Assembly: GCA_030765125.1 (NCBI GenBank)
Contig: JAVCDD010000021.1
Span: 1-47,717, forward strand
Direction of reading: 5' to 3'
Length of the DNA stretch: 47,717 nt
Origin: Candidatus Hatepunaea meridiana
GTDB taxonomy: Bacteria > Electryoneota > AABM5-125-24 > Hatepunaeales > Hatepunaeaceae
Shown piece after piece: positions 1 to 7,785 of this stretch (the first letter of the stretch is position 1; every line of letters begins with the position of its first letter). A program made the translations under genes and the position numbers. Under the pieces are notes generated by a model. The model worked only from the letters and a program-made list of their open reading frames with translations. It made no database searches and had not been told where the DNA came from.

Positions 1-151
1 CATTACTTTGTTAAGTATCAATATTGGTTTTTATAATTGTTTGAAACATTAAAAGTTCCGCGTAGTGGCCGATTTATCGAGCCCTTTTGCATAAGTAGTA
101 GGGGCTCAATAAATTGGCCCCTACGCGAAATTCGCACTTAACAAAGTAATG
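1..151. repeat. MITE-like element with 16-bp terminal inverted repeats
   Basis: The first 16 bases (CATTACTTTGTTAAGT) are matched by their exact reverse complement at 136-151. The interior is also roughly palindromic, with GTAGNGGCC and GGCCCCTAC blocks on either side of the centre. A related 225-bp element with the same termini lies at 19690-19914 in inverted orientation: the left arm here resembles the right arm there. No coding capacity is present, so it looks like a non-autonomous element. The window starts exactly at its first base, which may mean that a contig ends in this repeat. Confidence 0.75.
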
Positions 152-167
152 CTAAATAAAGGAAATA

Positions 168-1349
168 ATGTATAAACCATCCACATTCCCAAAACAAAAA
201 CGCCCCCCCACTGTCTTCAACCAGATTGAATTCGAGGTGGAGAAGAGGGCTGAACTTGGTCAGAAAGTCATTGCTCTGCATAGAGGCGATGCGTATCTAC
301 CGCTACCGGTACAATTACAAACACCTGTTCCTAACGAAGATGAACTCTATGGAACCGGGCTGAACCGTTATGGCAGCGCTTTCGGTGATTCTGCGCTGAT
401 AGAAGCGCTTTTAGATAAGGTCAGGACGCATAACAAGCTGCCTGCAGAGGATATTGATTCGATTCAAGTAACAAGCGGTGCGACCAGCGCTCTTCACGCC
501 GGTTTCACTCGCATTCTGGAAGCAGATGCTGAAATTTTAACGCTTGCCCCATACTGGTCAATCCTCAGAGTGGTCGCTGCTCAGGCGCACGTTAAACTGG
601 TCGAAGTTCCTTTCTTTGACGGTTTGGCAAAGGATGATTCTTTCGATCCTGCCACAGCAATGAAACCGTACTTAACGACGAAAACCAAAGCGATTTATCT
701 TAATACACCGTCCAATCCGACCGGGGTCATCCTGGATGGAGTAACACTGGAAAAAATCGGCGATTTTGCCAAAGAGCACGATCTCTGGGTTTTCTCAGAC
801 GAGGCTTACGAAGATTTCATTTTCGACGGAAGCAAACATATTTCCATCGGATCGCTACCTGATATGTTTGAGCGCACCATTTCAGTGCACAGCTTCTCCA
901 AGAGCTTCGGGGCTTCCGGAATAAGAGTCGGCTATGCAACCGCTCCGGCGCCGGTAATCTCCGAATTGCATCACGGCGTCGTCGGCAGCCACTACCAGTC
1001 GGGGCGTTACGATATGCGTATGGCATGGCGCGGTATGCAGAAGTTTGATGATATTGTCAACACATTCAAACCGGATTACGCATCCGCCTGGCAGTGGGTT
1101 CGCGATAATCTGAAAGCTGAAGCGATGCCCAGTATCAGCGGATTCTACTTCTTCCTTAAATTGGGCAAGAATTTTGAGAACCTCTCCTCGATGGAAAAAG
1201 TATTTAAAATGCTCGACGCCGGAGTAGTCCTTTCCCCAGGTGAATATTTTGGTTATGATTATTCTGAATGGGCGAGATTATGCTTCACGATTGTACCGCT
1301 GGATGAGGTTAAGGAAGGCGTTGAGAAGTTGAATGAATTGTTGGGTTAG
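168..1349 (+). CDS. Pyridoxal-phosphate-dependent aminotransferase, class I/II
   Basis: Fold-type I aminotransferase of 393 residues, the normal length for the family. It would transfer an amino group between an amino acid and a 2-oxo acid in the cytoplasm; the substrate cannot be told from sequence. The substrate/cofactor loop NTPSNPTG lies near residue 180. The PLP-binding lysine is K245 in SFSKSFG, followed by the usual GIRVGY stretch, and a SDEAYEDF motif near 205-213 holds the PLP-contacting Asp and Tyr. The ATG at 168 has AAAGGAAAT just upstream. The gene stands alone, directly after the terminal repeat of the MITE-like element, so its upstream region may have been replaced by that element. 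Confidence 0.9.
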   Translation: MYKPSTFPKQKRPPTVFNQIEFEVEKRAELGQKVIALHRGDAYLPLPVQLQTPVPNEDELYGTGLNRYGSAFGDSALIEALLDKVRTHNKLPAEDIDSIQVTSGATSALHAGFTRILEADAEILTLAPYWSILRVVAAQAHVKLVEVPFFDGLAKDDSFDPATAMKPYLTTKTKAIYLNTPSNPTGVILDGVTLEKIGDFAKEHDLWVFSDEAYEDFIFDGSKHISIGSLPDMFERTISVHSFSKSFGASGIRVGYATAPAPVISELHHGVVGSHYQSGRYDMRMAWRGMQKFDDIVNTFKPDYASAWQWVRDNLKAEAMPSISGFYFFLKLGKNFENLSSMEKVFKMLDAGVVLSPGEYFGYDYSEWARLCFTIVPLDEVKEGVEKLNELLG

Positions 1350-1430
1350 ATTACAGATTTATTATTCTCGAAGGGAATGAATGTGAATCGCGGTGGGTGA
1401 AACCAACCGTAATAGATTACAGAGGTGTAA

Positions 1431-1655
1431 ATGCTTAAATCAGTAGAAGCTATCATCTATCACGACGGGAGGATCAGGCTTTTGGAAGCGATTCGTCTCA
1501 GGACATCCCGAAAAGCAATTGTTACCATACTTGAAGAGGAGGTTGGCATACCGAAGGTAGATGAGATCACGTTAGTTAGTGAAGAGGCGCTCGCTGAAGA
1601 TTGGAATAAACCGGAGGAGGATAAGGCGTGGTCACACCTTCAGCCGGAACAGTAG
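1431..1655 (+). CDS. Putative antitoxin of a MazEF-like pair
   Basis: A 74-residue protein whose position, size and overlap with a MazF-like toxin gene make it the likely antitoxin. The N-terminal part (SVEAIIYHDGRIRLLEAI) resembles the beta-strand start of AbrB/DUF104-like antitoxins that give a DNA-binding swapped hairpin. The C-terminal third is acidic (EEALAEDWNKPEEDKAW), which fits a toxin-neutralising tail. Its last 28 bases overlap the toxin start, implying translational coupling. Such antitoxins usually repress their own promoter; no operator could be identified here. The family assignment is by context more than by strong motifs. Confidence 0.7.
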   Translation: MLKSVEAIIYHDGRIRLLEAIRLRTSRKAIVTILEEEVGIPKVDEITLVSEEALAEDWNKPEEDKAWSHLQPEQ

Positions 1656-1969
1656 TTTTATTGCCTTTCCCTTTTTCTGATCTGTCAAAAGCAAAGTTAC
1701 GACCAGCAGTAGTTCTTGCCGCAGCAGACAAGAACGATTGGATATTATGCCAGGTAACCAGCAATCCTTATGCCGATAAAAGATCTGTAAAATTAACCGA
1801 TGATGACTTTAGAGAGGGAAGTTTGCAAAGATTGAGTTACGCACGACCGTGTAAACTATTCACTGCAAACGTCTCTCTTTTCCGAACCGATGTGGGCTCA
1901 CTTATGACTGAATCCCTTGATGTGATTATTAATGCTGTGATTGATATTCTCAAGCAGAATGCAAGATAA
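1628..1969 (+). CDS. MazF/PemK-type endoribonuclease toxin
   Basis: A 113-residue protein of the PemK/MazF/CcdB fold. It would cut mRNA when the antitoxin is lost. The family hallmarks are visible: GTVVLLPFPFSD near the N-terminus, then KLRPAVVLA (the conserved RP-A-V strand), QVTSNP in the middle, and a C-terminal helix. The start is a GTG at 1628 with GGAGGATAAGG upstream inside the antitoxin gene. The two genes overlap by 28 bp, in antitoxin-first order as is usual. The full length suggests the toxin is intact. Confidence 0.85.
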   Translation: MVTPSAGTVVLLPFPFSDLSKAKLRPAVVLAAADKNDWILCQVTSNPYADKRSVKLTDDDFREGSLQRLSYARPCKLFTANVSLFRTDVGSLMTESLDVIINAVIDILKQNAR

Positions 1970-2079
1970 TGAATTGTAAAACATTTACACGAAAATATCT
2001 ATTATATTTCACTTCGTTCCGCTTAAAACCTAGCGGAAACACAAGATTATTTCATCCTTTATCATAACGGAGGCATCCG

Positions 2080-5000
2080 ATGTTAAACCGGATAATTACC
2101 ATCTCATTTATATTCGTTCTATTGCCGATAATTGCTTTATCAGTGGTTGGACAGAATGTGTACACTCAGAACAACGGTATTGATGTAAAAATCAATCGGA
2201 TTTCTGACAACAGTTACAGAATCGAATACAAAACCGATGGACAAGCGATTCAATTCCTTTCCGAAGACAATGTAATCCCCGTTATCACACGTTGGATAGC
2301 GATTGCTCCCTCAGGTAATTTATCTGTTCGAGTTCTGGATATGAAGACAACCTCACAGGCAGAGACGACTGCGCCACTCAGGACTGATCCCGTTACTATT
2401 GGATCAAAATGGTCATCCAACGGTATTGACTTCATTCCGATTACCTTCAATCCGATTGTGAGCGCTAAAGATGGTAAACAACAATTTATCCAGCAAACAA
2501 AAATCGAGATCAATATCAATGGTTCACCACCTGATTTATCTCGACTTGGCTATGAGGCTCGAAAGATGTGGGGAGACCTGCTAATCAACCGTGATGATCC
2601 TCGTCGCGATGATGGAGATGAGAATTTTGCTTCCACTTACATTTATATTAAACCAGCCAATGATCGAGTCGGTGAAATCATTCAGCCTTTGGTTGAATTG
2701 CGTCGCCTGGAAGGTTATAACGTTGTCGAGATGAATCACTTTGGGAATCCTGAATGGGTGATGGAGAGCATCCGAAATATGAACGATGAAGGTCAATATC
2801 CGGTTGAATATATCTGTCTGGTTGGTGATGTTGGAGGTGAGTTCTCTGTGCCGACTTTTATACGAGGAACGAGTGACTATCCTTATGGTTTGCTTAACGG
2901 TGTCGATCCGCTGCCCGAAGCGGCTGTCGGCAGGATTTCATACAACAGCCTGCAGGAACTCGAAGACATTATCGATAAGATTATTACTTATGAAACTGAA
3001 CCCGATGTAGAAGAAGACGACTGGTATTACCGCGGTGCAGTTTGCGCCGGCAGCGAGCGTAGCGGTTTTTCGACTATTTTGGTAGGGCGTTGGGTGCGCG
3101 ATCTTATGCTTCGTAATAATTATACTGAAGTGGACACATTTTGGTGGAATATGGGAGGAGGCGTAGGGAACTTTATGCAGGATGTCTTCAATAGAGGCGC
3201 TCTCTTCATAAACTACCGCGGCTGGACGGGAATGGAAGACTGGTCGCGCCATGACGTCCTTCGTCTGCGCAATCAACAACTTCCGGTCGCTCTGCTGTTA
3301 GCCTGCAACGCCGGAGATTTCAATGGTCAGGGTTTTGGATATACTGAAGCATTACTGCGAGCGGAAGGCGGCGCTATCGGCGCTATCGGAACAGTCGGAT
3401 TCCAGTCCCGCGTTGATTTCAACAATGCCCTGCTCGCCGGTTACTACCGAGGCGTCATCGAAGGCGACGTCTGCCGTCTGGGATGGTCGCTTAACCGCGC
3501 CAAGCTTGAACTGTTCGCAACCTACAGCTACGCCAGTATGGAACGGGTTTCCGATCATGCTTATTGGACGAACCTGATGGGTGATCCGGGAACCGTTATC
3601 TGGCGGGGTGTGCCCAGAGAGGTCGAACTTGAACTGCCTGAAGTGGTTAATATCGGTGATGGTGAGTTTACAGTTGTAGTTACAGATGAAGATGAAAATC
3701 CTGTACCCGGTGTGCGTGTTGGATTTCTCAAGCTTGATGAACAGAACGAGCAGGTTGAATTTGTTTCAGCTGCATATACAGACGAGAATGGAGAAGCTCA
3801 AGTCGTAATTGATTTAGACATGGTTACCCCTGGAACCGGTTCAGTTACCGTATCCGGTGACCGGGTTATTCCTCATACAGAAGAGCTAAGGTTTCAACAA
3901 TCCGACCATATAATTGCTTATGACAACCATTTTATAATCGATGACAATATGCAACCGCGCGTTGGAAATGGAGACGGGATTACTAATCCGGGTGAGATTA
4001 TCGGTTTAACGGTTACCGTCAGGAATGATGGCATAGAGACTATTGAGGGTGGAGTCGAGTTTACTCTTACCACTGACCATAATGCTTGCGAAGTTCTCGA
4101 AGGAGAATATCGATATGAGGGTGATATACAATCAAATGGAAGGGCGGAGTCTAACTTTCTAATCAGGCTGGGAATGAATTTCCCTGACAGAGAAACGGTT
4201 CCACTTACTATAACTGCTGTTCATAATGACGATGAATGGAATCTTGAATTCGGTATCAGCGGCGCAGCCCCGCGCTGGGAAGCTCTTGAGATATTTGTAG
4301 GTGATGATGTCGAGCCGGGCGCTGAATGGCTTTCAATTTCCCTTGATCTGACTAACACCGGACAATTGGATATAGAAGGAACCTTTATAGTTGAACTAAT
4401 CAGTCTTAACGATTACACAGAGGTTCTCAATAATATCGTGGAATATGCTGATCCACTCCCTGTGGAGGATACTCTGTTTGCTGAAAGCGACTTCATTATT
4501 GCGCTGGATGAGTTTACGCCTTATGATATATCTTTGCTGTTTGAATTCCAATTCTTTTCTGAAGATGAATACGAAGCCGTTATACCATTCAGCTTGCAGG
4601 TTGTCGGGCGACCTTTCGACGTGCCGGCAGGACCGGATGAATACGGCTACTGGGCGATAGACAATCGTGACCGGTGGATCTCTAATATTGCGCCAAATTT
4701 TAACTGGACTGAGATCAACCCCAGACGTAACGGTCCCGGAACCGACACTGAAATGATAGACCGCGGTGAAGATGATGACAAGAGCGTTGTTCTTCAACTG
4801 CCTTTCGATTTTCAATACTACGGTGAGGAATACGACCGGTTGACTGTATGCACTAACGGCTGGGCGGCATTTGGGGATCAGGGCAATTACGTGGATTTCC
4901 GCAACCTGCCGATAGGCTCGCCACAGGGACCAATCGCACAGCTTTGCCCCTGGTGGGACGACCTGTATCAACCAACCCCGTCAAGTGGTGTTTACTACTA

Positions 5001-7041
5001 TTTTGATGAAGCGCAGCATCGTTTCATCGTTGAATGGTATTATATGAGACGTTGGATTGGTCCGGCTGGTCCGGGTGCACCAGAGACGTTCCAATTGATC
5101 CTGCTTGATCCACTCTGGCATCCGACTTATACCGGTGACGGCGACATAATATTCCAGTATTTGAATGTCGTCAATGAAGGCAGGATAGATGCTCACGGCA
5201 CTCCTTATGCCACATTCGGCATCGGAGATCCTGATGATCAAGGGGGCTTGCAGTACGGTTTCTGGAACAGATGGGCGCCGGGAGCATCTGCAATCGGCAA
5301 TGGCAGCGTCATCCGCTTTGCAACCTCTTCATGGCATAGATATTCTATTGTCTATGGCAATGTTAATACCGCCGCTAATGGCGATCCTGTTCCAAATGCA
5401 ACGGTAGGAGTAATTCCTGGTGGATGGGTTACAACAGACGAGAATGGAATGTTCCGTATTCCCACAGCTTTAGCTGATGAAGAACTCCAAATAATCTTAC
5501 GCATCCAGGGATACAATGACATCACCAGAGATTTGAATCCCATCAGAATCGGTGACAGCGCTGGAGTAAATTTTGAGTTGACACATCCGCAAATAGATAT
5601 AAATGTTGATGCCTTTGTAGATACCTTGGAAGACAATGAAGAAGCTGATTACGAATTCACAATATCCAACGCAGGTGATGGTGAGTTGTCTTTTGAAATA
5701 GGTTTCGGTGAGCACGAGGATGAATTTGGCTTTTGTGGCGCAGGCGTCTCGCCGGCAAACCATCCCCGGAGTGTCCCGGCTTGCCGGGACGAACCATTTA
5801 GTCATAGACCGTTGCGTCAGGTGTTAACACCTGACGCAACACAACGCGACGATCCTGACGAAGATTGGGATCGGCTGGCGAGCTTTGATGTTACCGAACA
5901 AACGGATGACAATCGCATACTCGGTGTTATTTTCGCTGATGAGCATTACTACGTATCCGGCGGAAACAACGGCGAGATGACCAATTACCTGTACCGATTT
6001 AACCGTGTCGGACGCTATATAAACCGCTTGGAGCAACCCTGTCGCGGCAGGTGGGGTATGCACGATCTTGCCTGGAACAGCGAAACAGAAAGGCTTTACG
6101 GCGGCAGCGGCAGGTGGATCTACAGTATGAACCTGAACGGTGCAGACGTTGATTCCATTCCTTCACCGTTGTTTCCACCGCGCGCGCTGGCGGTTAATTC
6201 AGAGAACGGTGATTTATGGGTTTCCAATGAAGGCAGCCCGATCTACAGGCTTGACTCCGAAGGAAACGTGCTTGATATGTTCTCACACCGCTTGCGACCT
6301 TACGGCTTTGCCTGGCGCTCGGACGATCCGGATGATTACCCACTCTATATATTTTCCGCCGATGGCGAGACCGGTCTTGAAGTTTGCAAGTTCAGCCCGG
6401 AGACAGGTGAATTTATGCACCTCGCTCAATTGGAACCGGTACAGGATGGGGACATATCCGGAGGCTGCTACCTGACGACCGGCTGGAGCGGAACGAGCTG
6501 GACCTTGATAGCGGTAATCCAGAACCCGGAAGGTGACCGGGTGGATTTCTATGATGCAGGATTAAATCTGTCCTGGATTTCAGTTGAGCCCGAGAGTGGC
6601 GAGGTTAACGCGGAAGGTGAGCAGGAGTGCGTGCTGACGATCTCCACCACCGGCTTGGAGGGTGGCGAATACGCTGTTGATCTGGTAATTACGCACAACG
6701 CAGACGAGGGCGAGATGCGCATCCCTGTATTCCTGATGCACGACAGCCAGTTTGCCGGTGTCTCAGACGATAGTCCTTTCACATACCGGTTAAACGCTGT
6801 TTACCCGAACCCAACCAACGGCATTGGTATGATAACCTTCCACCTGCCGACCGCCGGTCAAGTCGCCTTAACCATAATAGACCAGACAGGTCGCCGCATC
6901 AGGAGTCTCACCGAATCCCGTTTCACCGCCGGTTCGCATCGCCTGACCTTTGGAGTGAATGAGCTGCCGTCGGGAATATATTTTATTCAGATGATGGCAG
7001 CGAGGGAAGTGCGGACGAGGAAGTTTGTTTTGTTGAAGTGA
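2080..7041 (+). CDS. Secreted C25 (gingipain-like) peptidase homologue with T9SS sorting domain
   Basis: A 1653-residue exported protein. An N-terminal signal sequence covers about residues 1-25. A propeptide-like region is followed by a peptidase C25 domain (about 180-510), then Ig/carboxypeptidase-regulatory-like beta domains, a propeller-like stretch near 1270-1500, and a C-terminal sorting domain containing VYPNPTNG that ends RKFVLLK. The C25 cysteine seems present (C409, LLACNAGD), but the usual GHG histidine block reads NYRGW (residues 378-382), so catalysis is doubtful. A repeat-derived stretch from about residue 1218 to 1255 carries an in-frame perfect 30-bp palindrome. The ATG is preceded by CGGAGG. 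It would be secreted through the type IX system and attached or released outside the cell. Confidence 0.82.
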   Translation: MLNRIITISFIFVLLPIIALSVVGQNVYTQNNGIDVKINRISDNSYRIEYKTDGQAIQFLSEDNVIPVITRWIAIAPSGNLSVRVLDMKTTSQAETTAPLRTDPVTIGSKWSSNGIDFIPITFNPIVSAKDGKQQFIQQTKIEININGSPPDLSRLGYEARKMWGDLLINRDDPRRDDGDENFASTYIYIKPANDRVGEIIQPLVELRRLEGYNVVEMNHFGNPEWVMESIRNMNDEGQYPVEYICLVGDVGGEFSVPTFIRGTSDYPYGLLNGVDPLPEAAVGRISYNSLQELEDIIDKIITYETEPDVEEDDWYYRGAVCAGSERSGFSTILVGRWVRDLMLRNNYTEVDTFWWNMGGGVGNFMQDVFNRGALFINYRGWTGMEDWSRHDVLRLRNQQLPVALLLACNAGDFNGQGFGYTEALLRAEGGAIGAIGTVGFQSRVDFNNALLAGYYRGVIEGDVCRLGWSLNRAKLELFATYSYASMERVSDHAYWTNLMGDPGTVIWRGVPREVELELPEVVNIGDGEFTVVVTDEDENPVPGVRVGFLKLDEQNEQVEFVSAAYTDENGEAQVVIDLDMVTPGTGSVTVSGDRVIPHTEELRFQQSDHIIAYDNHFIIDDNMQPRVGNGDGITNPGEIIGLTVTVRNDGIETIEGGVEFTLTTDHNACEVLEGEYRYEGDIQSNGRAESNFLIRLGMNFPDRETVPLTITAVHNDDEWNLEFGISGAAPRWEALEIFVGDDVEPGAEWLSISLDLTNTGQLDIEGTFIVELISLNDYTEVLNNIVEYADPLPVEDTLFAESDFIIALDEFTPYDISLLFEFQFFSEDEYEAVIPFSLQVVGRPFDVPAGPDEYGYWAIDNRDRWISNIAPNFNWTEINPRRNGPGTDTEMIDRGEDDDKSVVLQLPFDFQYYGEEYDRLTVCTNGWAAFGDQGNYVDFRNLPIGSPQGPIAQLCPWWDDLYQPTPSSGVYYYFDEAQHRFIVEWYYMRRWIGPAGPGAPETFQLILLDPLWHPTYTGDGDIIFQYLNVVNEGRIDAHGTPYATFGIGDPDDQGGLQYGFWNRWAPGASAIGNGSVIRFATSSWHRYSIVYGNVNTAANGDPVPNATVGVIPGGWVTTDENGMFRIPTALADEELQIILRIQGYNDITRDLNPIRIGDSAGVNFELTHPQIDINVDAFVDTLEDNEEADYEFTISNAGDGELSFEIGFGEHEDEFGFCGAGVSPANHPRSVPACRDEPFSHRPLRQVLTPDATQRDDPDEDWDRLASFDVTEQTDDNRILGVIFADEHYYVSGGNNGEMTNYLYRFNRVGRYINRLEQPCRGRWGMHDLAWNSETERLYGGSGRWIYSMNLNGADVDSIPSPLFPPRALAVNSENGDLWVSNEGSPIYRLDSEGNVLDMFSHRLRPYGFAWRSDDPDDYPLYIFSADGETGLEVCKFSPETGEFMHLAQLEPVQDGDISGGCYLTTGWSGTSWTLIAVIQNPEGDRVDFYDAGLNLSWISVEPESGEVNAEGEQECVLTISTTGLEGGEYAVDLVITHNADEGEMRIPVFLMHDSQFAGVSDDSPFTYRLNAVYPNPTNGIGMITFHLPTAGQVALTIIDQTGRRIRSLTESRFTAGSHRLTFGVNELPSGIYFIQMMAAREVRTRKFVLLK
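5731..5840 (+). repeat. In-frame palindromic repeat inside the C25 gene
   Basis: The stretch holds a hairpin with a 7-bp stem (GTCCCGG/CCGGGAC, 5773-5790) and a perfect 30-bp palindrome at 5811-5840 centred on GTTAAC. It encodes a low-complexity segment beginning CGAGVSPANH, which is unlike the surrounding beta-domain sequence. It keeps the reading frame open. The boundaries of the insertion are estimated. Confidence 0.7.
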
Positions 7042-7047
7042 TTTTCC

Positions 7048-7209
7048 ACCGCAGAGAGCGCGGAGAACGCGAAGTTATAAGTTCAGAGTCCAGCCTTCAG
7101 GCTGTTTTGAGCTGATAGTTAGGGAAAGGAAAACAGCCTGAAGGCTGGACTCTGAACAAAGACAACCTAAAGGTTGAACTCTAAGCTAAATCTCTACGCC
7201 CTCTGCGGT
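7048..7209. repeat. Nested palindrome: outer ACCGCAGAG element interrupted by a 77-bp inner palindrome
   Basis: Outer arms ACCGCAGAG (7048-7056) and CTCTGCGGT (7201-7209) enclose an inner element whose 28-bp arms are exact reverse complements (7081-7108 and 7130-7157). A related composite lies at 12630-12849, and an uninterrupted outer element lies at 7705-7756. It sits directly behind the C25 gene, so the transcript would fold strongly here. Confidence 0.8.
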
Positions 7210-7216
7210 AAGAAAA

Positions 7217-7245
7217 TAACAACATCACAACATTACAACATCACA
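7217..7245 (+). repeat. Short degenerate repeat of ACAACATTACA units
   Basis: The units AACATCACAACATTACAACA recur almost unchanged at 18146-18180, and a single unit occurs near 17411. All copies are intergenic. Confidence 0.5.
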
Positions 7246-7250
7246 TAAGC

Positions 7251-7568
7251 CTATGCTGCTTGAGTAGTATCTATTTCTTTGAAATCAATTTCCATTACAA
7301 ACCCCAAAGCAAGAGCGTACTTTTGCAGAAGGGTCATTGACATTCTGTTGTAATCGCCGCTTTCCATTCGAGCAATGGCTGATTGTGAGGATCCGATGCG
7401 TTCGGCGAGTTGTTTCTGAGTCAAACGAGCCTTTTCGCGGATCTCCCGAAGCTTGATACTGAGAAGAAGCTTCTTGAGTTCGATTTGAACCCGTGCCGCC
7501 ATTTCAGGATCCTTTCGATCTTCTTCATCGAGAATCGCGATCGCATCTACTGTTCTGGATAGATTCAT
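7251..7568 (-). CDS. XRE-family helix-turn-helix regulator (HigA-like)
   Basis: A 105-residue DNA-binding protein and the only convincing minus-strand gene in the window. The helix-turn-helix lies at about residues 41-85 (REIREKARLTQKQLAERIG, then SSQSAIARMESGD). The N-terminal acidic helix and the ending FVMEIDFKEI resemble HigA-type antitoxins. It has an excellent ribosome binding site (GGAGG, complement of 7577-7581) and its own sigma-70-like promoter. No toxin gene lies beside it: both flanks are palindromic repeats. It is therefore either an orphan antitoxin or a stand-alone repressor. Confidence 0.82.
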   Translation of the reverse strand: MNLSRTVDAIAILDEEDRKDPEMAARVQIELKKLLLSIKLREIREKARLTQKQLAERIGSSQSAIARMESGDYNRMSMTLLQKYALALGFVMEIDFKEIDTTQAA

Positions 7569-7607
7569 TTATTTATCCTCCATAATTTCTTGTTTTCGGC
7601 ATAGTGT

Positions 7608-7636
7608 AATATATCAATTATGAGATTAGAAGTCAA
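7608..7636 (-). promoter_or_regulatory. Sigma-70-type promoter for the HTH gene
   Basis: Read on the minus strand, TTGACT (7636-7631) and TATATT (7613-7608) are separated by exactly 17 bp. The transcript would start about 30 bp before the GGAGG ribosome binding site of the HTH gene. Confidence 0.65.
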
Positions 7637-7704
7637 GGAATAAAGAACAAGATTCACAGCAGATTAAACAGATTAAGCAGATGACTATTAGAAAAAACTT
7701 TTCC

Positions 7705-7756
7705 ACCGCAGAGTGCGCGGAGAACGCGAAGCATTAAACTCTGCGCCCTCTGCGGT
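7705..7756. repeat. Uninterrupted ACCGCAGAG palindromic element
   Basis: Arms ACCGCAGAG (7705-7713) and CTCTGCGGT (7748-7756) enclose 34 bp. This looks like the 'empty' form of the composites at 7048-7209 and 12630-12849, since it lacks the inner CAGCCTTCAGGCTG palindrome. Confidence 0.7.
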
Positions 7757-7785
7757 AAAAAAAATTACAACATAAGGAGAAAATC

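Noticed and set aside
1..151. tRNA or other structured RNA at the window start
   Set aside because: The structure is explained by inverted terminal repeats shared with 19690-19914; no cloverleaf could be drawn.
4396..4971. Long minus-strand open frame inside the C25 gene
   Set aside because: It is a shadow of the plus-strand gene, with no ribosome binding site, implausible composition and no recognisable motif.
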